Source: Caulobacteraceae bacterium (GTDB lineage: Bacteria; Pseudomonadota; Alphaproteobacteria; Caulobacterales; Caulobacteraceae). From it: a stretch of DNA of 12,651 nucleotides. Within the stretch, counting starts at the first letter, position 1; every line of letters begins with the position of its first letter. The notes below the pieces were generated by a model. The model was not told where the DNA came from. It did not search any database and saw only the letters and a list, made by a program, of their open reading frames with translations. Positions 7,043 to 12,651 of this stretch are shown one piece after another. The position numbers were made by a program, and so were the translations under genes. Location of the stretch: the NCBI GenBank assembly GCA_020852035.1, contig JADZBR010000182.1, positions 1-12,651 on the forward strand. Reading direction: 5' to 3'.

Positions 7043-7690
7043 ATGGCGGCGTTCAAGTACAAGCCCAAGTTCGTCGATATCCGCGTGCGCCCGCCTCAGG
7101 AAGACGAGGCCGACGCGGCCAACGATGTCCTCGGCCTGAAGCCCGGCGAGCGGGCCTGCGACCACCCGGGCTGCCGGGCGGCGGCGAGCGCGCGCGCGCC
7201 GAAGTCGCGCGACCTGCTGCACGACTTCTACTGGTTCTGCCAGCCGCACGCGGCCGAATACAACCGCGGTTGGAACTTCTACGCCGGCATGAGCGAGGGC
7301 GAGATCCGCCGCCGCCAGGCCGAAGAGCAGATGACCGGCGGACGGCCGACCTGGCAGATGAAGGCCGGCAAGATGAGCCGCGAGGCGGCCGCCTTCGCCG
7401 CCAAGTTCGGCAAGGGCCAGGGCGGCTATCGCGACCCCTTCAACCTGTTCGGCGGCGGCGGCGCGGGCGCGGGCCCCGCCCCGGCCTCGCGGCTGGGCAA
7501 GATCGAACGCAACGCCCTGGCCGACCTCGACCTGGAGGAGGGCGCGACCTCGGCGGAGATCCGCGCCCGCTACCTCGACCTCGTCAAGCGCTGCCACCCG
7601 GACGCCAACGGCGGCGACCGCTCGGCCGAGCACCGCCTGCAGCGGGTGATCAGGGCCTACCAGGCGCTGCGCAAGGCGAAGATGGTCTGA
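7043..7690 (+). CDS. J-domain (DnaJ-like) co-chaperone protein
   Basis: 215 residues. The C-terminal 60 residues form a J domain: ALADLDLEEGATSAEIRARY, then LVKRCHPDANGGD with the HPD motif (185-187) that stimulates Hsp70/DnaK ATPase activity, then RVIRAYQALRKAK. The N-terminal part is unlike DnaJ itself. It holds C39-D-H-P-G-C44 and C66-Q-P-H69, a spacing that could bind zinc, followed by YNRGWNFYAGM, which looks conserved in this alphaproteobacterial family. A Gly/Ala-rich linker (137-148) joins the two parts. So it is a specialised co-chaperone that probably recruits DnaK to a client via the N-terminal domain; the client is unknown. It is divergent from bolA. In relatives this gene is often next to cobS; here it is followed by the MerR-PurC gene on the same strand after 115 bases. 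Confidence 0.88.
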   Translation: MAAFKYKPKFVDIRVRPPQEDEADAANDVLGLKPGERACDHPGCRAAASARAPKSRDLLHDFYWFCQPHAAEYNRGWNFYAGMSEGEIRRRQAEEQMTGGRPTWQMKAGKMSREAAAFAAKFGKGQGGYRDPFNLFGGGGAGAGPAPASRLGKIERNALADLDLEEGATSAEIRARYLDLVKRCHPDANGGDRSAEHRLQRVIRAYQALRKAKMV

Positions 7691-7696
7691 GGGCCA

Positions 7697-7717
7697 GGTC
7701 GGCTTTCGACCCGAAGC
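7697..7717 (+). terminator. Overlapping hairpins after the J-domain gene (terminator or repeat remnant)
   Basis: GGTCG-GCTTT-CGACC (7697-7711) is a perfect 5-bp stem. The overlapping GCTT(T)CG-ACC-CGAAGC (7702-7717) forms an alternative 6-bp stem with one bulged T. The two cannot form together. They begin seven bases after the J-domain stop (TGA, 7688-7690). No T-run follows. The GCTTTCGACCC core resembles a dispersed palindrome I recall from alphaproteobacterial intergenic DNA, but that is from memory only. Confidence 0.3.
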
Positions 7718-7762
7718 GGCGATGCAGGCCCGGCGCGGACGCCGTGGATCCCAAAATAGCGC

Positions 7763-7793
7763 TTGAGCCGGAACCAGGGTCCGGCCTCATAGG
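7763..7793 (+). promoter_or_regulatory. Candidate MerR-type promoter and operator upstream of merR-purC
   Basis: TTGAGC (7763-7768) and CATAGG (7788-7793) are separated by 19 bases, the overlong spacer typical of MerR-regulated promoters. Inside lies a dyad, GCCGGAACCAGGGTCCGGC (7767-7785), in which eight of nine base pairs match around a central A. MerR proteins bind such dyads between -35 and -10 and untwist the DNA to activate. The -10 is weak (three of six positions match TATAAT), as expected of activator-dependent promoters. The start of transcription would fall near 7800, only a few bases before the first ATG. The natural inference is self-regulation by the MerR domain. Confidence 0.5.
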
Positions 7794-7805
7794 CAGTGGC
7801 GTCCA

Positions 7806-9197
7806 ATGGAGACGCCGAATCGGATGAGCGAACGCTTCCTGAGCCCCAACCAGACCGCGCGACGCCTCGGCGTCGGCGTGCGGGCCTTGCGCCTGTACGA
7901 ACGGAAAGGCCTGGTGAGCCCCGGGCGGACGCCGGCGGGCTGGCGCGTCTATGGTCCGGACGAGATCGCGCGGCTGCACCAGGTGCTGACGCTGAAATCG
8001 CTCGGGCTGTCGCTGGCGCGCATCACGCAGCTCCTCGACGGGCGGGTGGCGGACCTGCCGGCCCTCCTCGCCCTGCAGGAGGACGTGCTGACGGTTCGCA
8101 TCAACGACCTGCAGCGTGCGCGGACCTCGGTTCGCGCGGCCCGCGTCAAGGTCTTGCGCGAGACAGGGCTCTCCCTGGACGATCTCATTGATCTCGTTAG
8201 GGAGACCACCATGTCGACGATTGACGAAGCCAGGTTGTCGGCCAGCGCCCATCAGGTGCTGCGCGACGCGATCGACCCGGCCCTGCCCGGCCTCTACCGC
8301 GGCAAGGTGCGCGACAACTACGACCTGCCGGACGGGCGGCGCATCCTGGTCACCTCCGACCGCCTGTCGGCCTTCGACCGGGTGCTGTGCTGCATTCCGT
8401 TCAAGGGCCAGGTGCTGAACGGCATCGCCCGCTGGGCCTTCGAGCAGACCGCCGACCTTTGTCCCAACCATGTGCTGGACTACCCGGACCCGAACATCGT
8501 CGTCGGCCGGCGGCTGGACATCCTGCCGGTGGAGATCGTCGTGCGCGGCTATCTGGCAGGGACGACCAGCACCTCGATCCTGACCATGTACCGGGCCGGT
8601 CGCCGCGAGATGTATGGCCAGCGCCTGCCGGACGGCCTCTCCGACAACCAGGCGCTGGAGGCGCCGATGATCACGCCCACCAGCAAGGCCGCCGACGGCG
8701 CCCATGACGAGCCGCTGACCGAAGCCGAGATTCTGGCGCGCGGCCTGCTCAGCGAGGCTCAATGGCGGCAGGTGAGCCAAACCGCTCTCGCTCTCTTCGC
8801 CCGGGGCCAGGCGCTGGCCGCCGAGCGCGGCCTAATCCTGGCCGACACCAAGTATGAGTTCGGCCTCGACGCCGAAGGAACCCTGCGCCTCGCCGACGAG
8901 ATCCACACCCCCGATTCCAGCCGCTACTGGCGCGCCGAGACCTACGCCCGGCGCCTCGCCGCCGGCGAGGCGCCGGAGAGCTTCGACAAGGACGTGATCC
9001 GCGCCTGGGTCGCCGCGCGATGCGACCCCTACACGGAGGATGTTCCGGAAATCCCGCCGGAGCTGATCTGGAAGACCGCCCTGACCTATGTGGAGGCGCA
9101 CGAGCGGATCACCGGGCGCGCCTTTGAACCGCCGAGGCCCGCGCCGCCGGTGCATGACCGCGTGCTGGCGGCGCTGGGCGGCTTCCACGCGCGCTGA
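7806..9197 (+). CDS. purC: MerR DNA-binding domain fused to SAICAR synthase (PurC)
   Basis: 463 residues in one uninterrupted frame. Residues 8-75 are a MerR winged helix-turn-helix (SPNQTARRLGVGVRALRLYERKG, then GWRVYGPDEIARLHQV), followed by the long dimerisation helix to about 120. This part has no cysteine, so it is not a thiol-type metal sensor. Residues 136-463 are a complete long-form phosphoribosylaminoimidazole-succinocarboxamide synthase, which joins aspartate to CAIR using ATP in purine synthesis: GKVRDNYDL (166-174), TSDRLSAFD (183-191), EIVVRGYLAG (243-252), TPTSKAADGAHDE (290-302), LADTKYEFGLD (345-355) and DEIHTPDSSRYW (364-375) match the yeast Ade1 pattern. The enzyme part looks intact. 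An alternative start ATG at 7824 (MSERFLSPNQ) is possible. PurC could also be made alone from an internal ATG at 8211. A MerR-PurC fusion is not an arrangement I know. Confidence 0.88.
   Translation: METPNRMSERFLSPNQTARRLGVGVRALRLYERKGLVSPGRTPAGWRVYGPDEIARLHQVLTLKSLGLSLARITQLLDGRVADLPALLALQEDVLTVRINDLQRARTSVRAARVKVLRETGLSLDDLIDLVRETTMSTIDEARLSASAHQVLRDAIDPALPGLYRGKVRDNYDLPDGRRILVTSDRLSAFDRVLCCIPFKGQVLNGIARWAFEQTADLCPNHVLDYPDPNIVVGRRLDILPVEIVVRGYLAGTTSTSILTMYRAGRREMYGQRLPDGLSDNQALEAPMITPTSKAADGAHDEPLTEAEILARGLLSEAQWRQVSQTALALFARGQALAAERGLILADTKYEFGLDAEGTLRLADEIHTPDSSRYWRAETYARRLAAGEAPESFDKDVIRAWVAARCDPYTEDVPEIPPELIWKTALTYVEAHERITGRAFEPPRPAPPVHDRVLAALGGFHAR
8199..8213 (+). promoter_or_regulatory. 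Internal ribosome binding site and start codon for PurC alone
   Basis: AGGGAG (8199-8204), six bases, then ATG (8211) lie in frame exactly where the MerR part ends and the PurC part begins. The same bases code for Arg-Glu-Thr-Thr-Met of the fusion. Initiation here would give a 328-residue PurC beginning MSTIDEARLS, a normal length for the long form. Its quality is better than that of either upstream start of the full gene. Confidence 0.6.
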
Positions 9198-9199
9198 GA

Positions 9200-9211
9200 C
9201 CTCGCGCGAGG
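9200..9211. terminator. Perfect palindrome between convergent genes
   Basis: CCTCGCGCGAGG is a perfect 12-base palindrome filling most of the 16-base gap between the PurC stop and the EF-hand protein stop. It could fold as a 4-bp stem with a 4-base loop on either strand and act as a weak two-way terminator, or be a protein site. No T-run is present. Confidence 0.3.
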
Positions 9212-9213
9212 GC

Positions 9214-9624
9214 CTACCGCTGTCCGATCGAGCGCTTGCGCACAGCCTCGATCTCCGCCGCATTCAGCCAGCCGTCCTTGTTGAGGTCGTAGACCGGGAA
9301 ACGTTTGTCGGCGGCCGCGCCAGCCTCGGCGCGGGTGATGACGGCGTCGCCGTTGGCGTCGGCCAGGGCCCAGAGGGCGGCGATGCGCGCTTCGGCCGCC
9401 TTGCCGCCGAAGGTCTTGATCAGGGCCTCCGCCGCCTTGGTTTCGGCGCGCGCGAGCTTGCCGTCGCGGTTGCGGTCCAGCCGCATGGTCTGCTCGATCT
9501 GCACGCTGCGGAACTCGGCACGGGTGATCTGGCCGTCTCCGTCGAGGTCGTAGCGCGGGTGTTGCTGGGCGTGCGCCTGCCCGGCGATGGCGGCCAGCAG
9601 GACCGCGGCGATCATCGTCTTCAC
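9214..9624 (-). CDS. Secreted EF-hand calcium-binding protein
   Basis: 136 residues from the GTG at 9624, which has GGGGAGG eight bases upstream. A signal peptide is clear: MKTMIAAVLLAAIAGQAHA, with cleavage expected before QQHPR, so the protein is periplasmic or secreted. Four EF-hand loops follow: DLDGDGQITRAE, DRNRDGKLARAE, DANGDAVITRAE and DLNKDGWLNAAE. Each keeps Asp at position 1, Asp/Asn at 3, Asp at 5 and Glu at 12. The third has Ala instead of the usual Gly at position 6, which may weaken its calcium binding. Pairing of loops 1-2 and 3-4 is expected. It lies 32 bases downstream of glnE on the same strand and may be co-transcribed, though no functional link is known. It might buffer calcium or bind an envelope partner. 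Confidence 0.88.
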   Translation of the reverse strand: MKTMIAAVLLAAIAGQAHAQQHPRYDLDGDGQITRAEFRSVQIEQTMRLDRNRDGKLARAETKAAEALIKTFGGKAAEARIAALWALADANGDAVITRAEAGAAADKRFPVYDLNKDGWLNAAEIEAVRKRSIGQR

Positions 9625-9656
9625 GCTCTCGGCCTCCCCGCCGCCGGCTCGAAGAA

Positions 9657-12524
9657 TCAAGCCTTTACAACGATGTCATAGGCTTCGCGCGCGGCAACCC
9701 TGGCGGCGGCGAGTTTCGCGCGCAGCGCCGGCCAGGTCCGCGCGCCGCCGGCGCGGACCAACAGGCGCCGAAAACCCGCCGGCTCCTCGTCCGGATCGCC
9801 GCCGTCAGCCAGGGCCACCTTGATCACCTGGGTGAGGTCCTGCTGCAGCCGCCAGGCGTCCTCGAGCACCCGCAGGGGTTTCGCCGGTCCCAGCCCGGCC
9901 GCCGCCAGAGCCGCCAGCGCCTCGGCGGTGTGCGGAACCAGCGGCCCGCCCTCGCCCGCGTGCGCCAGTTGCAGGAACTGGGCGGCGAACTCGATGTCCA
10001 CCAGGCCGCCCTCGGCCAGCTTCAGGTCCCAGAAGCCGGACGGCGGACGCTCGCGCTCCATCAACTGGCGCATCTCGCGGGTGTCGCGGGCGATCCGCCG
10101 GCGGTCGTAGGGCCGGCGCAGGGCCGCCTCGATCGCCGTCGCCGCTTCGGCGGCGAAGGCCGGCGAGGTCGACCACACCACCCGCGCGCGGGTCAGGGCC
10201 AGGAGCTCCCAGGTCTCGGCGTCGGCGGCGTAGTAGCTCTCGAAGGCCGCATGGCTCACCGCCACCGGCCCCTGGGTGCCGGTGGGCCGCAGCTTCAGGT
10301 CGACCTCGTAGAGCGTCCCCTCGGCCGTCGGCGCCGAGAGCGCGGCCACCAGCCGCTGGGTGAAGCGGCCATAGACCGTCTCGGCGCCCCATCCCTTGAG
10401 CTCCGACATCGCCGTCGGATCGGACGCCTTGTAGAGGGTCATCAGGTCGAGGTCGGAGCCGGCGCTCATCTCGCGCGAGCCGGCCTTGCCGAGGGCGATC
10501 ACCGCCACATCGCCGGGGAAGTCGCCGCCGATGCGCTCCACCTCGGCCAGGGCGGCCGGCGCCAGGGCGCCGATGCAGAGGTCGGCGAGGTCGGCGAAGG
10601 CGCCGCCGGCCTGTTCGGCGCTGGCCTCGCCGCCCAGCACCTGGGCGCCGATGCGGAACGCCTGCTCGCGGGGCACCCGGCGCACGGCGTCGATCGCGCC
10701 CTCGAAGCCCTCGGCGTCGGCGACCGCGCGGTCGACGGCGGCCTCGACCTCCAGCGCATCGAAGAACGAGGCGTCGAGCATGGCGTCGATCGCCGCCGGC
10801 CGCTGGGCCAGGGTGCGGGCGAGCTTCGGCGCGAAGGCGAGGAGTTCCACCAGCCGCTCGAAGAGCCCCGGCTGGGCGATGAACAGCGACTGCAGCTGCA
10901 CCCCGGAAGTCAGGCCGGTGAAGAAGTCGGCGAAGCGGTTGAAGGCCGCGTCCGGCGCGCCGGTGGCCTGGGCGGCGTCGAGCAGGCGCGGGGCGAGCTG
11001 GGTGAAGAGCTCGCGGCCGCGCTCGGTGCGGGTGGCGTTGATGCGGCCGTGGTGCCAGCCGCGGATCGCCTGCGAAACCTGGGCGGGGCTGGAAAAGCCC
11101 ATCCGCTTGAGGGTGGCCAGCGTCTCCGGGTCGTCGTCTACGCCGGTGAACACCAGGCTGCCGAACTTCGAGGACAGCGGCTCCTCGTCCTGGAAGAGCT
11201 CGCCGTAGCGGCCGTTGACCGCCTTGAGGGTTCGCACCACCGCCGCGTCGAAGCTGGGCAGGCGGTCGTAGCCCATCAGCGCCGCCACACGCCGCCGCTC
11301 GCCCGTCGCCTCGGGCAGGCGGTGGGTCTGCTCGTCGGCGATCATCTGGATGCGGTGCTCGACATCGCGGAGCACATGATAGCCCTCGGCCATGTCCCGG
11401 GCGGCGGCGTCCGAGACGTGGCCGGCGGCGCGCAGGGCCTCCAGCGCCTCCAGGGTGCGCCGGCCGCGCAGCTCCGGGTGGCGGCCGCCGAGGATCAGCT
11501 GCTGGGTCTGGACGTAGAACTCGATCTCGCGGATGCCGCCGCGGCCCAGCTTCACGTCCAGCCCCGGCGCGGTCAGGCGCTCGTCGACCTTGTGGGCGTG
11601 GATCTGGCGCTTGATGGAGTGGATGTCGGCGATGGCGGCGAAGTCGAGGTTCTTGCGCCAGATGAAGGGCTGCAGCTCCTCCAGGAACGCCTCGGCGCGA
11701 GGCATGTCGCCGGCGCAGGCGCGCGCCTTGATGAAGGCCGCCCGCTCCCAGTTCTGGCCGACCGTCTCATAGTATTCCACCGCCGCCGCGACCGGCACGG
11801 CGGGCGGCGTCGAGGAGGGATCGGGCCGCAGCCGCAGGTCGACACGGAAGACGTAGCCGTCCACCGTCCGCTCCTGCATCAGGGTCGAGACGGCCTGGGT
11901 GAACCGCACGGCGAACCCTTGCGGCTCGACGCCCTCGGCCAGCGGCAGATCGTCCGGTTCGTAGAAGACCGAGATATCGATGTCGCTGGAGTAGTTGAGT
12001 TCGAAGGCCCCGTGCTTGCCCATCGCGATGGCGAACCAGCCGGGCAGCGGGCCTTCGTCGCCCTCCCCCAGCCGCGTCAGCCGGCCCGCCGCCAGCTCAC
12101 CCCGCGCCGCCGCCTTCACCGCGCTCGCCAGGGCGGCGTCGGCGAAGCGGGTGAGCGCGCCGGTCACCTGGTCGAGACCCCAGACCCCGCCGAGGTCCGC
12201 AAGCGCGGTCAGCAGGTGCGCCTCGGCCTTGGCCTCGCGCAGGCGACGCGGAACCTCGTCCAGCGGGCCGTCGCCCGCCGCCGCCGTCTCGGCCAGCAAC
12301 GCCTCCAGGCGCTGGACGGGTTCGCTGCGCAGGACCCGCCCAAGCTGCTCGGGCCGCCGGCGCGCCAGGCCGGCGAGATAGGGCGAGGCGGCGAACACCG
12401 GCGCGAGGGCCGGCCAGGCCGCATCGGCCGCCTCTGGAAGGTGCTCACGCGCCCGCTCGGCCGCCTTGGCGTCGACGATGGGGCCGCAGGCCTTGAGGAG
12501 CTCGGCTAAACTCATGCGCTCCAT
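9657..12524 (-). CDS. glnE: Bifunctional glutamine synthetase adenylyltransferase / adenylyl-removing enzyme
   Basis: 955 residues from the ATG at 12524, close to the 946 of E. coli. It attaches AMP to, and removes AMP from, a tyrosine of glutamine synthetase under control of PII and glutamine, tuning nitrogen assimilation in the cytoplasm. Two nucleotidyltransferase domains are seen. The N-terminal one (adenylyl-removing) has IAMGKHGAFELNYSSDID with metal-binding D181 and D183. The C-terminal one (adenylylating) has IALGKAGSREMSAGSDLD with D691 and D693. Conserved GRGGIREIEFYVQ and EGGLVDIEFAAQFLQL follow each domain. Both catalytic centres look intact. ATG 12524 has GGGGGAAGG just upstream; ATG 12515 (MSLAELLKACGP) has AAGGA eight bases ahead and is equally plausible. 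The frame extends further upstream into the palindromic repeat, so that part is not counted. Confidence 0.96.
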   Translation of the reverse strand: MERMSLAELLKACGPIVDAKAAERAREHLPEAADAAWPALAPVFAASPYLAGLARRRPEQLGRVLRSEPVQRLEALLAETAAAGDGPLDEVPRRLREAKAEAHLLTALADLGGVWGLDQVTGALTRFADAALASAVKAAARGELAAGRLTRLGEGDEGPLPGWFAIAMGKHGAFELNYSSDIDISVFYEPDDLPLAEGVEPQGFAVRFTQAVSTLMQERTVDGYVFRVDLRLRPDPSSTPPAVPVAAAVEYYETVGQNWERAAFIKARACAGDMPRAEAFLEELQPFIWRKNLDFAAIADIHSIKRQIHAHKVDERLTAPGLDVKLGRGGIREIEFYVQTQQLILGGRHPELRGRRTLEALEALRAAGHVSDAAARDMAEGYHVLRDVEHRIQMIADEQTHRLPEATGERRRVAALMGYDRLPSFDAAVVRTLKAVNGRYGELFQDEEPLSSKFGSLVFTGVDDDPETLATLKRMGFSSPAQVSQAIRGWHHGRINATRTERGRELFTQLAPRLLDAAQATGAPDAAFNRFADFFTGLTSGVQLQSLFIAQPGLFERLVELLAFAPKLARTLAQRPAAIDAMLDASFFDALEVEAAVDRAVADAEGFEGAIDAVRRVPREQAFRIGAQVLGGEASAEQAGGAFADLADLCIGALAPAALAEVERIGGDFPGDVAVIALGKAGSREMSAGSDLDLMTLYKASDPTAMSELKGWGAETVYGRFTQRLVAALSAPTAEGTLYEVDLKLRPTGTQGPVAVSHAAFESYYAADAETWELLALTRARVVWSTSPAFAAEAATAIEAALRRPYDRRRIARDTREMRQLMERERPPSGFWDLKLAEGGLVDIEFAAQFLQLAHAGEGGPLVPHTAEALAALAAAGLGPAKPLRVLEDAWRLQQDLTQVIKVALADGGDPDEEPAGFRRLLVRAGGARTWPALRAKLAAARVAAREAYDIVVKA

Positions 12525-12537
12525 CCTTCCCCCTGCA

Positions 12538-12651
12538 TGGGGGAAGTGGCCTGAGACCCGAAGGGGCGAAGGTCGATGGGGGAGGTGAATCCGAGTCTCA
12601 TCCAAAGCCTCCCCATCGACCCTCGGCTTCGCCTTCGGGCCACTTCCCCCA
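12538..12651. repeat. Imperfect palindromic intergenic repeat upstream of glnE
   Basis: The outer arms are TGGGGGAAGTGGCC (12538-12551) and its exact complement GGCCACTTCCCCCA (12638-12651). The inner arms are GTCGATGGGGGAGG (12572-12585) and CCTCCCCATCGAC (12608-12620), matching with one extra G. Between inner and outer arms both sides carry CCGAAGG/GCGAAG-like text with small indels. The loop is about 22 bases. The right arm ends at the window edge, so the element may continue. Its look is that of the short GC-rich palindromes scattered between genes in Caulobacter-like genomes. It begins 14 bases upstream of the glnE start and would form a long hairpin if transcribed. It has no coding potential of its own. 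Confidence 0.7.

Noticed and set aside
7806..8210. Reading merR and purC as two separate genes
   Set aside because: There is no stop codon in the frame between them, so the sequence as given encodes a fusion. Separate PurC production is noted instead as an internal start.
9625..9660. TTG start at 9660 for the EF-hand protein
   Set aside because: It would put twelve hydrophilic residues before the signal peptide and overlap the glnE stop. GTG 9624 has a strong ribosome binding site and gives a normal signal peptide.
9930..12509. 859-codon plus-strand open frame
   Set aside because: It lies opposite glnE. Despite its length, it is a His/Arg/Gly/Gln-rich shadow with no ribosome binding site or family motif.
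12525..12605. Upstream extension of glnE by 27 codons to a start at 12605
   Set aside because: The extension is encoded by the palindromic repeat and has no family similarity; good ribosome binding sites precede the ATGs at 12524 and 12515.
1..12651. CRISPR array, tRNA/rRNA genes, insertion sequences, prophage genes
   Set aside because: No regular spaced repeats, cloverleaf-like segments, transposase motifs or phage genes were seen on either strand.

Overview
The window is GC-rich (roughly 70% by eye), densely coded chromosomal DNA. The gene content points to an alphaproteobacterium, probably of the Caulobacterales (Caulobacter/Phenylobacterium-like): alphaproteobacterial-style RlmJ, a BolA gene beside a J-domain protein, a six-helix hybrid histidine kinase, GlnE, frequent GTG/TTG starts, and a GC-rich palindromic intergenic repeat. 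The genus is inferred from style, not from a marker gene. No rRNA, tRNA, CRISPR, transposase or phage gene is visible, and no gap between genes exceeds 200 bases.

Layout. On the minus strand, positions 1-3415 hold three genes read right to left: rlmJ (23S rRNA m6A2030 methyltransferase), a small bacterial sugar transferase (monotopic phosphoglycosyl transferase), and a large AsmA-family envelope protein that runs off the left edge. A 185-base divergent gap separates rlmJ from a plus-strand LLM-class flavin-dependent monooxygenase (3601-4824). Facing it on the minus strand are a hybrid sensor kinase (HisKA-HATPase-REC) and, upstream of that, bolA. Across a 54-base gap from bolA, on the plus strand, starts a J-domain protein. 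It is followed by the most unusual gene here, a single reading frame joining a MerR-type DNA-binding domain to a full-length SAICAR synthase (PurC). Convergent to it on the minus strand are a secreted four-EF-hand protein and, upstream of that, complete glnE (glutamine synthetase adenylyltransferase/deadenylylase). The right edge is a palindromic repeat about 114 bp long, lying just upstream of the glnE ribosome binding site.

How the genes relate. Most are unrelated housekeeping or accessory functions in short transcription units. bolA and the J-domain gene form a recurrent alphaproteobacterial neighbourhood linked to Fe-S or co-chaperone functions. The MerR-PurC gene carries an enzyme of de novo purine synthesis, and the sequence suggests two layers of expression. 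One is a MerR-style promoter with a dyad inside a 19-bp spacer. The other is an internal Shine-Dalgarno and ATG exactly at the domain junction, which could yield PurC alone as well as the fusion. This is the best candidate in the window for a previously undescribed arrangement: a purine enzyme tethered to its own possible regulator.
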